Origin: Armatimonadota bacterium
GTDB taxonomy: Bacteria; Armatimonadota; JAAZEB01
DNA length: 12,473 bases
Reading direction: 5' to 3'
NCBI GenBank assembly: GCA_012841485.1
Contig: DUUU01000589.1
Coordinates: forward strand, 1-12,473
Below are positions 6,616 to 12,473 of the stretch, piece after piece. Each line of letters opens with the position of its first letter. Position 1 is the first letter of the stretch. Position numbers and translations under genes: made by a program. Below the pieces are notes generated by a model. It was not told where the DNA came from, did no database searches, and saw only the letters and a program-made list of their open reading frames with translations.

Positions 6616-6776
6616 GAGCGGGCGCGGCGTTCCGAGAGCCGGCGCGGGAATGACTCCGGCGGGACCCCATCGAACATATGAGGCAACGGGAGACCGATGG
6701 GTGGACCCCCGTTTCGCAGCGTGGCATGGGCGCGGGGCGAAGCCCTCTGCCCGGGTGTCAGCAAGGGAGATCCAGA
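6616..6776 (+). other. intergenic region with a weak dyad
   Basis: This 161-nt gap has no supported gene. It contains CCCATCG (6666-6672) and its reverse complement CGATGGG (6695-6701), a 7-bp stem with a 22-nt loop, of doubtful meaning. The frame of the next gene is open back to ATG 6678, but the extra residues are low-complexity and lack a ribosome site. The ribosome site AAGGGAGA for the GTG at 6777 is at 6763-6770. Confidence 0.4.
6763..6770 (+). promoter_or_regulatory. ribosome binding site deciding the GTG 6777 start
   Basis: AAGGGAGA 6 nt before GTG 6777. The protein starting there begins directly with the first beta strand of the barrel (MKIGVSSYSY), as usual in the family. Confidence 0.65.
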
Positions 6777-7652
6777 GTGAAGATTGGTGTCAGTTCCTAC
6801 AGCTACAGCCGGTTGGTCCGCACCGGCGCCATGAAGCAGATTGAAGTGATCGCCGCCGCCAAGGAGGCGGGCTTCGATGTGATCGAGTTCAGCACCATCG
6901 CCGTGCCTGAAGGCAAGACGCTTCCCGGATTCGCCGAGGAGCTGCGCAAGGAAGCGGATCGCGTGGGCCTGCCGATTGCCAACTACACCATCGCCGCCGA
7001 CTTCCTGAACGGCTCGGATGGCAACCTGGAGGCGGAGATCGCTCGCGTGAAGGCCGAAGTGGACGTGGCGGAGATCCTCGGCGTGCCGGGGATGCGGCAT
7101 GACGCCACGCGCGGCTATGCCGCCGATTACACGGGACCAAAGAGCTTTGATGTGGCCGTGTCGCGCCTGGCCGAGGGCTGCCGCGCGGTGACGGAGTATG
7201 CCGCTGCCAAAGGCATCAAGACGATGGTGGAGAACCACGGCTTCTTCTGCCAGGATAGCGACCGCGTCGAGAAGCTGGTCACCGCCGTGGCACACCCCAA
7301 CTTTGGTGTTCTGGTAGACATCGGCAACTTCGCCTGCGCGGATGAGGACTCGCGCATCGCCGTCGGGCGGCTGGCGCCCTACGCCTTCCACGCGCATGCT
7401 AAGGACTTCCACGTCCGGCCGGGCTACCTCCCCGCGCCCGGCGAGGGATGGTTCATGAGCCGCGCCGGCAACTACCTCCGCGGAGCGATCATCGGCCACG
7501 GCGATATTCCGCTCCTGGCGTGCATCCGCGCCCTGAAGCGCGCCGGCTTCGATGGCGTCCTCTCCATCGAGTTTGAGGGGATGGAAGACGTGCTCACCGG
7601 CATCCGGATCGGGCGAGATAACCTCGTGCGCCTGGTAGAGATGGCGGGCTAG
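6777..7652 (+). CDS. sugar phosphate isomerase/epimerase family (xylose isomerase-like TIM barrel)
   Basis: A 291-residue protein of the AP-endonuclease-2/xylose-isomerase-like TIM-barrel family (PF01261), which includes sugar epimerases, inosose dehydratases, hydroxypyruvate isomerases and the lyase subunits of C-glycoside-cleaving enzymes. Seen: the strand-1 start MKIGVSSYSY, GFDVIEF (32-38), and a candidate divalent-metal set: E152 in VENHG, D181 in LVDIGN, H207 in HAHAKD and E265 in SIEFEG. The set is complete, so an active metal enzyme is likely. GTG 6777 is preceded by AAGGGAGA; no signal peptide. It follows the GH109-like oxidoreductase by 161 nt on the same strand. That pairing recalls 3-keto-glycoside systems, where an oxidoreductase makes a keto sugar and a protein of this fold eliminates or isomerises it. 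The pathway is inferred. A plain ketose epimerase is the simple alternative. Confidence 0.87.
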   Translation: MKIGVSSYSYSRLVRTGAMKQIEVIAAAKEAGFDVIEFSTIAVPEGKTLPGFAEELRKEADRVGLPIANYTIAADFLNGSDGNLEAEIARVKAEVDVAEILGVPGMRHDATRGYAADYTGPKSFDVAVSRLAEGCRAVTEYAAAKGIKTMVENHGFFCQDSDRVEKLVTAVAHPNFGVLVDIGNFACADEDSRIAVGRLAPYAFHAHAKDFHVRPGYLPAPGEGWFMSRAGNYLRGAIIGHGDIPLLACIRALKRAGFDGVLSIEFEGMEDVLTGIRIGRDNLVRLVEMAG

Positions 7653-7763
7653 CATCCGCTCGCCAGGATACACCTGGAAGCCTATGGGGCGCGGGGGAGA
7701 GCCAGGCGCGGCTTTCCCCCGCGCCTCTGGCCCCGCGGCGCTTCCGCGCGGGAGGCTTGTGTC
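7653..7763 (+). other. intergenic region upstream of the exported gene run
   Basis: A 111-nt gap carrying the strong hairpin at 7688-7725 (separate entry), a weaker GC dyad (CCCGCG with CGCGGG, about 7732-7752) and the ribosome site GGGAGG at 7750-7755, 8 nt before ATG 7764. No gene and no confident promoter are visible. Confidence 0.5.
7688..7725. terminator. long GC hairpin, terminator-like
   Basis: A 16-bp stem: GGCGCGGGGGA (7688-7698) pairs perfectly with TCCCCCGCGCC (7715-7725), then G·T, then AGCC (7700-7703) with GGCT (7710-7713) around a 6-nt loop. It stands 35 nt after the isomerase stop and has no following T run, so it may be a factor-assisted terminator, an mRNA 3'-end stabiliser or a processing site. 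The pairing is certain; the role is not. Confidence 0.6.
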
Positions 7764-10202
7764 ATGAAGCATCGTGGCATCCTTCTATCGCTCGCCTGCT
7801 TGCTGTTCTCCCCCTCGCTTTGCCGGGCGCATTGGCTGGATCCCCAGGAGCTCCCGGAGTGGGCCCGGCGCGGCTACTGCCAGTGGGGCCATGGCGCCAA
7901 CATCAACGGCCGGATTCACTGGACCGAGAACGGCTACGGTGTCGATCTGCCCAACATCCACCTGATCCGCTACTGCGGGCGCAACCTGATGCAGACGATC
8001 ACCTATCTGGATGAGGAAGCCCGGCGCGTGGGCGAGAGCGCCGGGGTGCGGCGCCAGCCCTACATCTGCAGCAAGACGATCTGGTGGCGCAACGAATTCC
8101 CCAAAGCCCCCCAACTGGAGCGGTGCACCATCCTCAAGCCGGACGGCACGCGCGTCTTGCTCTACAACAACCCCGAGCGCTACGGAGGGTGCTACAGCAG
8201 CCCGATCTGGCTGGATTACGTGAAGCAGCGCGTGGATAGCCTCCTGGCGAAGCCCGGGGGCGAGGTTCACTCCATCTTCTTTGACAACTGCATGAACTAT
8301 GATTGCCACTGCGCCGAGTGTCACGCGCGCTTCAAGGAATACACCCGGAAGAAGTTTGGGCGCGAGATGGCGCTCTCGCCATCGGATAAATCTCCCGATT
8401 ACCTGTTTGCCCGGCGGATGTTCGACGCCGATGAGGCGGTGCGCTTCTTCCAGGAGATTCGCCGTCACCTCAACACCCGGCACCGCGAGGGGATTCTGAT
8501 CTCGCCCAATATCGGCATTGGCTACGGCTGGAGCAGCTATCTCGTCAACCGGGGCGCGACCGACCTGGTCTTCATCGAGGAGGGTTTCACGTTTCCGCCG
8601 TTCGAGAGCACCGTGCTGAAGTATAAGCTGGGCCTCGCTGCGTCGCATGGCAAGACGGTGGGCCAGCTGCTCGGGCTCCCGCAGGGACTGCGCCGACAGC
8701 GCGCGCTCGCCCTGGACGAGAAGCATGAGATGGGCATCCTCGAGGCGTTTGTCTACCCCGAGGAGCACAAGCTCGCCCTGGCCGAGGCGATGGCAACGAA
8801 CGGCACGAATTGCGTCTCATTCGCCCTGCGCGAGCAGAAGATCACGGCGAACGACGCGCCCTACCAGGTGCAGAACCGCGAGGCGATCCACCAGTACAGC
8901 GCGTTCCATCAGCGCCACCTGCCGCTTTTTGACCGGGCGCAGCCGGCGGCGCGGGTCGCAGTTGTTCACGCGGTGGTCACGGAGCTGGGCCGGCGCAACA
9001 CGCGGACCGCTTTGCAGCAGGCCACGCGGGCCCTGGAGAGGGCCGGCGTGCCGTATGAGGTGCTCGTCGAGGAGGACCTGGAGCCGGAGCAACTGCGTCA
9101 CTACCGGCTGTTGATCCTGCCGGAAGTCTATTGCCTCAACCGGGAGCGATGCCAGGCTCTGGAAGAGTGGCTGAAGCGGGGCGGGGCGTTGGTACAGTTG
9201 GGCTCGTTGGCGCAGGCAGACGAGCTGGGCCGGGCCTACCCTGCCGGGCGGCTGCCGCTGGTGGGGCATCTGGCCGAGGCCGATCCGGCGGAGATAGGGG
9301 CGGGCCGCGTGTGGCTGCCCTCGCGCTCGCTCGACGAGATGCCGGCGCGCACCTTCCTGGCCGAGCTCCAGCGCCTGGCCGGCCCGCTCGAAAGAGCCGA
9401 GACGCGCTCGCCGCGCCTCTTCTGCAACCTCCTGCGCAGCCGCGATGGCAAGAGCCTCATGGCGCACCTGGTCAACTCGGACTTCAGTTACACTCTTCCG
9501 CCCACAGCTGATATTCAGGACGACGATGGTCTGCCGGAGGCGCGCACCTTCCTCTCGACGCCCGCGGCCCGGATACGCAAGGTGCTGAGGGTGCCGGAAC
9601 CCGCGAAGGCGCGAGACCTCTATCTCAAGTTCGTCTCGGCCACGTGCGGGGTGGCCACCGATGCTTTCTCTCTGGTGGTGACGTTCAACGGGCAAGAGAT
9701 CGCCACGATCCCCGGCTCCCGGCTAAATGACGGGCCGGGCGAGGGCCTTCCCGTGCCTCCGGGCCTGATCCGCGAGGAGAACGAGATCGTGTTCCGGGTG
9801 ACCGGCAAGCCGAACAGCCATCCCGACTGGGTGGCCTTCCGCGTGGACACCAATGCCACGTCGCGGCGCAGCTGGTGGTCCGGCGACGGGGGGAAGAGCT
9901 GGACACAGGAGGATCTCTCGCCCGATCCTGGCACGCAACAGGGCGAGGTGATGGTGCGCCTGGGCCCGCGCGAGGACCCCGAGCGCGTGGCAACGCCCGA
10001 GGAGTTCGAGGGGCGGATGCGCGTCAACCCGGCGCGCGACATCGATCTTTACCTGAACGCTGGCGCCCGCCCGCCCGTGGCGGTTTTCAGGACACCGGAG
10101 GGCATTGAGCGCCGGATCACCCCCCGGATGCGCGGGGGCGTGGCAGTCTACCGCGTGCCGGAGGTGCCAGTCTACGGCCTGTTGATACTGAATGGAGCGT
10201 GA
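7764..10202 (+). CDS. exported glycoside-hydrolase-like protein with GATase-like domain
   Basis: An 812-residue protein with a Sec signal peptide (basic MKHR, hydrophobic 5-19, likely cleavage after A22; no lipobox). Residues about 30-390 look like a glycoside-hydrolase TIM barrel: FFDN (172-175) is followed by a cysteine cluster C176-x4-C181-x-C183-x2-C186, and FIEEGFTFPP (270-279) offers E272/E273. A similar FDN-plus-cysteine pattern occurs in hypothetical glycosyl hydrolase (GHL) barrels. About 395-505 reads as a GATase-like/beta-galactosidase-trimerisation-type domain (ARVAVVHAVV, then a YRLLILPEVY strand and EEWLKRGGALVQLG). About 610-715 looks like a beta-sandwich, and the C-terminus VPVYGLLILNG resembles the end domain of GH42-type proteins. 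GGGAGG lies 8 nt before ATG 7764. It is the first of three exported proteins and probably starts breakdown of an extracellular glycan. Enzymatic activity and family number are uncertain. Confidence 0.75.
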   Translation: MKHRGILLSLACLLFSPSLCRAHWLDPQELPEWARRGYCQWGHGANINGRIHWTENGYGVDLPNIHLIRYCGRNLMQTITYLDEEARRVGESAGVRRQPYICSKTIWWRNEFPKAPQLERCTILKPDGTRVLLYNNPERYGGCYSSPIWLDYVKQRVDSLLAKPGGEVHSIFFDNCMNYDCHCAECHARFKEYTRKKFGREMALSPSDKSPDYLFARRMFDADEAVRFFQEIRRHLNTRHREGILISPNIGIGYGWSSYLVNRGATDLVFIEEGFTFPPFESTVLKYKLGLAASHGKTVGQLLGLPQGLRRQRALALDEKHEMGILEAFVYPEEHKLALAEAMATNGTNCVSFALREQKITANDAPYQVQNREAIHQYSAFHQRHLPLFDRAQPAARVAVVHAVVTELGRRNTRTALQQATRALERAGVPYEVLVEEDLEPEQLRHYRLLILPEVYCLNRERCQALEEWLKRGGALVQLGSLAQADELGRAYPAGRLPLVGHLAEADPAEIGAGRVWLPSRSLDEMPARTFLAELQRLAGPLERAETRSPRLFCNLLRSRDGKSLMAHLVNSDFSYTLPPTADIQDDDGLPEARTFLSTPAARIRKVLRVPEPAKARDLYLKFVSATCGVATDAFSLVVTFNGQEIATIPGSRLNDGPGEGLPVPPGLIREENEIVFRVTGKPNSHPDWVAFRVDTNATSRRSWWSGDGGKSWTQEDLSPDPGTQQGEVMVRLGPREDPERVATPEEFEGRMRVNPARDIDLYLNAGARPPVAVFRTPEGIERRITPRMRGGVAVYRVPEVPVYGLLILNGA

Positions 10203-10305
10203 GCAGGCCGAAATTGTCGGATCGCCGGGAGGTCGGGCTGGCCCCATGGCCGGCAACGCTTCCTGGATCCGCGTGTGGAGTAACGTTCGGAAGTGGAGAT
10301 AACGA
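10203..10305 (+). other. intergenic region with a weak hairpin
   Basis: A 103-nt gap without a gene. GCTGGCC (10237-10243) and GGCCGGC (10248-10254) form a 7-bp stem with one G·T and a CCAT loop, terminator-like but with no T tract. The ribosome site GGAG (10295-10298) stands 7 nt before the next ATG. No promoter recognised. Confidence 0.4.
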
Positions 10306-11616
10306 ATGCGAACTAGACTTGTTCCCTGGCTCGTTCTGGGCCTGCTGTTGCACCTGGTCGCGGGAGCGATCGCCCAACAACAGCCGGCCTCGCCCTACCA
10401 ACTGGCCGTCGTGACCGACCGGCCGGAGGCGCTCTACACCGTTGGCGAGGCGGCGAAGTTCCTCGTCACCCTCAAGAAGGAGGGCCAGGCCGTGCCCGGC
10501 GCCGAGATCACCTACCAGCTGGATAAGGATGGGATGCCCCCCATCGACCGAGGCGCGCTGAAGCTGGATGAGGGCGCCGGCACCATCGAGGGAAAGCTGG
10601 GCGAGCCGGGCTTCCTTCTATGCCGCGTCACTTACAAGACGGAGGGAGGCGATGTGATCCGCGCGGTAGCCGGGGCGGGGTTCGACCCGTTGAAGATTGC
10701 CCCGAGCATGCCGGTGCCGGACGATTTCGATGCCTTCTGGGCGGCGCAGAAGGCGAGGTTGGCTGCCGTGCCGATGCAGCCGAAGCTGACGCCCGTCAAG
10801 TCGCCTCAGGAGGGGATCGAGCTCTTCGATGTGGAGGTCTCGTGCGTGTCCCCGCGGCCGGTGCGCGGCTACTTCGCGCGGCCCGCGGGCGCGGCGGCAA
10901 AGAGCCTGCCCGCCATCCTCACCGTGCATGGTGCGGGCGTGCGTAGCTCCAGCCTGGGCGGCCCCGCCAGCCTGGCGAAGACCTACCAGGCCATCGCGAT
11001 GGACATCAACGCCCACGGCATCCCCAATGGCCAGACCAAGGAGTTCTATGACGCCCTGTCGGCGGGCGAGCTGAAGGGCTACCCGCACTTCGGGCGCGAG
11101 GATCGCGAGACGAGTTACTTCCTCGGCATGTTCCTGCGCGTGCAGCGTGCCATCGATTTCCTGACCAGCCAGCCGGAGTGGGACGGCAAGGTGCTCGTCG
11201 TCCAGGGGAGCAGCCAGGGTGGTGGGCAATCGATTGCCGCCGCCGGCCTCGACCCGCGCGTTACCCTCATCTCCGCCGGCGTGCCCGCCATTTGCGACCA
11301 CACCGGCAAGGCGGTCGGACGCACGAACGGTTGGCCCCGTCTGGCCGATGTAGCGGGGAAGCCCGACCCGAAGATCATGGAAGTCTCGCGCTACTTCGAC
11401 TGCGTCAACTTCGCGACGCGCGCCAAGGCCGTGGCGGTCTTTAGCGTGGGCTTTATCGATGGCACGTGCGCGCCGACGAGCGTCTATGCTGCCTACAACG
11501 CCTGGCCCGGCAAGAAGCAGATCATCAACGAGCCCCTGATGGGCCATAGCGTCTCCCGGAAGCTGGGCGAGGTGACCGCGGCGCGGATCCGGGCGCAGAT
11601 CGCCGCGAGCAAGTGA
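10306..11616 (+). CDS. exported acetyl xylan esterase-like (CE7/AXE1) hydrolase with Ig-like N-terminal domain
   Basis: A 436-residue exported protein. The signal peptide MRTRL plus hydrophobic core ends AGAIA|QQQ (cleavage after A23). Residues about 30-125 form a beta-rich, Ig-like domain (DRPEALYTVGEAAKFLV opening). An alpha/beta-hydrolase of the acetyl xylan esterase/cephalosporin-C deacetylase kind follows: MPVPDDFDAFWAAQKARL (135-152) is the typical AXE1 entry, TVHGAG (206-211) the oxyanion strand, GSSQGGGQ (301-308) the nucleophile elbow with S303, D385 in GFIDGTCAP, and H414 in LMGHS. The triad is complete. It should remove acetyl or similar ester groups from oligosaccharides outside the cytoplasm. 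CE7 enzymes are mostly cytoplasmic and single-domain, so export and the Ig-like domain are notable. ATG 10306 has GGAG 7 nt upstream. It lies 103 nt after the glycosidase-like gene and probably works with it on acetylated glycans. Confidence 0.87.
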   Translation: MRTRLVPWLVLGLLLHLVAGAIAQQQPASPYQLAVVTDRPEALYTVGEAAKFLVTLKKEGQAVPGAEITYQLDKDGMPPIDRGALKLDEGAGTIEGKLGEPGFLLCRVTYKTEGGDVIRAVAGAGFDPLKIAPSMPVPDDFDAFWAAQKARLAAVPMQPKLTPVKSPQEGIELFDVEVSCVSPRPVRGYFARPAGAAAKSLPAILTVHGAGVRSSSLGGPASLAKTYQAIAMDINAHGIPNGQTKEFYDALSAGELKGYPHFGREDRETSYFLGMFLRVQRAIDFLTSQPEWDGKVLVVQGSSQGGGQSIAAAGLDPRVTLISAGVPAICDHTGKAVGRTNGWPRLADVAGKPDPKIMEVSRYFDCVNFATRAKAVAVFSVGFIDGTCAPTSVYAAYNAWPGKKQIINEPLMGHSVSRKLGEVTAARIRAQIAASK

Positions 11617-11746
11617 GCAGAAGCGGGGGGCGGACCCGGTCCGCTCCCCGCCCCGCGGGCGTGACAGGGTTGCGCGCTCCGAATGGCGAACGATTCTTCA
11701 TGCGCGGGGAATGCCGCGTGGCACAGCGAGCAGGAGCGGCAGAAGC
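11617..11746 (+). other. intergenic region before the last gene
   Basis: A 130-nt gap holding the hairpin at 11623-11651 (separate entry), a short dyad CGCGG-N6-CCGCG at 11703-11718, and the ribosome site AGGAG (11732-11736) 10 nt before ATG 11747. No gene or convincing promoter is seen. Confidence 0.45.
11623..11651. terminator. GC-rich hairpin after the esterase gene
   Basis: A 13-bp stem, 11623-11635 with 11639-11651, contains one G·T (11629/11645) and a 3-nt loop CCG, starting 6 nt after the esterase stop. It is very stable but followed by CCCGCGGG rather than T residues. It may stop transcription with help from factors or protect the upstream mRNA end. Confidence 0.6.
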
Positions 11747-12473
11747 ATGAAGAGGGTAGCTTGGATCCTGACAGCCGGCATCCTGTGGATGCTCTTACCA
11801 GCAGGTGGTTACGCCGAGGGCGCGGGGGTCGCCCCCATTGATGCGCCCGAGGATACCCGGAACTACGCGGGCCCGGGCCTGGGCGCGCGGTTTAGCCCGG
11901 GCGTGAAAACGGAGTTCCTGGAGCCGTGGGGCCTGGATGCCTTCGTGACGAAGGGCGCGCTCATCTTCCGGCATGGGCCGCGGGATCTGGAGAAGGTGAT
12001 CATCGTCACGCTCGCGCAGCCGGTGCGCGTGCGCGCCGCGAGCTTCGGCACCGCTTACGAGGACATCGTCCGCTGCCCTACCGGGTGCGAGGTCTTCGCC
12101 TCGGAGACCGGCGTGGAGAGCTCGTACCGCCGGGTGGGCGGTACGAACGAGGTACGCGGCGACCGCACGCTCATCCCCATCGAGCCGCCTGTGGTCGCGC
12201 GCTACGTGAAGTTCACCTTCACCGATTCGGGCGGCGGCACGCGGATCACGGAGCTGGGCGTCTACACCGGCACGCCGGAGCGCGTGCGTCAGGCGGGCGG
12301 GTTCGAGCCGTGGCCGCCCGGACCCCAGCCGGATTGGATCACGCCGGATGCCATCACCGCGGCTGCGCGTGAGGGCGAGCCCCGCGGCGATATGGAGCTC
12401 ACCTTCTACGCCACCGGCCTTGACTACTCCGCGCCCGCCATCCCAGGCGAGGGCTCGCTTCTGGAGCGCTTCC
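11747..12473 (+). CDS. exported protein with discoidin (F5/8 type C)-like domain, partial at the right edge
   Basis: An open frame starts at ATG 11747 and runs to the window end without a stop (242 codons plus one base), so the protein is truncated by the window, not broken. Residues 1-23 are a Sec signal peptide (MKRV, then a hydrophobic run, cleavage likely after GGYA). Residues about 60-175 read as a galactose-binding-like beta sandwich: DLEKVIIVTLAQPVRVRAAS, a CEVFAS strand, then VARYVKFTF (about 150-158) and ITELGVYTG. This is the pattern of F5/8 type C domains, where residues before RYVKF and the final strand close the fold. After 180 it is proline- and tryptophan-rich, and a further domain (MELTFYATGLDYSAP) begins. 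AGGAG lies 10 nt upstream. It may bind sugars or carry a downstream catalytic domain that is not visible. Third exported product in a row. Confidence 0.7.
   Translation, partial: MKRVAWILTAGILWMLLPAGGYAEGAGVAPIDAPEDTRNYAGPGLGARFSPGVKTEFLEPWGLDAFVTKGALIFRHGPRDLEKVIIVTLAQPVRVRAASFGTAYEDIVRCPTGCEVFASETGVESSYRRVGGTNEVRGDRTLIPIEPPVVARYVKFTFTDSGGGTRITELGVYTGTPERVRQAGGFEPWPPGPQPDWITPDAITAAAREGEPRGDMELTFYATGLDYSAPAIPGEGSLLERF

Noticed and set aside
6486..7772. 428-codon minus-strand open frame opposite the isomerase gene
   Set aside because: Composition is that of an antisense shadow (Asp/Val/His/Arg pattern), with no motif; the plus-strand isomerase has a full active site.
11670..11697. TTGCGC ... 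GATTCT as a possible promoter for the last gene
   Set aside because: The -10 match is only three of six, so it cannot be told from chance.
1..12473. CRISPR arrays, tRNA or rRNA genes, insertion sequences
   Set aside because: I read for regularly spaced direct repeats, cloverleaf-type patterns, conserved rRNA stretches and transposase motifs and saw none.

Overview
This is a GC-rich window (third codon positions strongly G/C) of about 12.5 kb, densely coding, that reads as one accessory carbohydrate-catabolism locus. It holds ten protein genes and no rRNA, tRNA, CRISPR array, transposase or insertion sequence that I can see. The mix of GC-rich codon use, GTG/TTG starts, clear GGAGG-type ribosome binding sites, several Gfo/Idh/MocA and TIM-barrel sugar enzymes and Sec-exported glycosidase/esterase-like proteins is typical of Armatimonadota, Planctomycetota and related polysaccharide-degrading bacteria. 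The phylum is my inference and is not provable from this window.

Layout. (1) 88-1924, plus strand: a PIG-L/LmbE deacetylase and a canonical Gfo/Idh/MocA oxidoreductase one base apart, closed by a strong hairpin (1932-1968). (2) 2031-4072, minus strand: an amidohydrolase-2 (metal TIM barrel) followed by an N-acylglucosamine 2-epimerase (AGE) family protein, 47 nt apart. (3) 4073-4198: a 126-nt divergent regulatory gap. (4) 4199-5152, plus: a cytoplasmic DUF4434-like TIM-barrel protein. (5) 5153-5331: a 179-nt gap packed with overlapping inverted repeats. (6) 5332-7652, plus: a second, non-canonical Gfo/Idh/MocA protein of the GH109-like type and a xylose-isomerase-like TIM-barrel isomerase/epimerase. 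(7) 7764-12473, plus: three exported proteins, namely an 812-aa glycoside-hydrolase-like protein with a GATase-like middle domain, a CE7-like acetyl esterase with an N-terminal Ig-like domain, and a discoidin-like protein running off the right edge. The last is open to the window end.

How the genes may work together (inference): exported hydrolase, esterase and binding protein would trim a decorated glycan or glycoside outside the cytoplasm. Imported sugars would then be deacetylated, oxidised, epimerised and isomerised by the cytoplasmic set. The pair of a Gfo/Idh oxidoreductase and an AP-endonuclease-2-fold isomerase resembles known keto-sugar (3-dehydro-glycoside) systems. No transporter, kinase or regulator gene lies inside the window, so substrate and regulation remain unknown. 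The most unusual non-coding element is the dyad-rich leader at 5153-5331.
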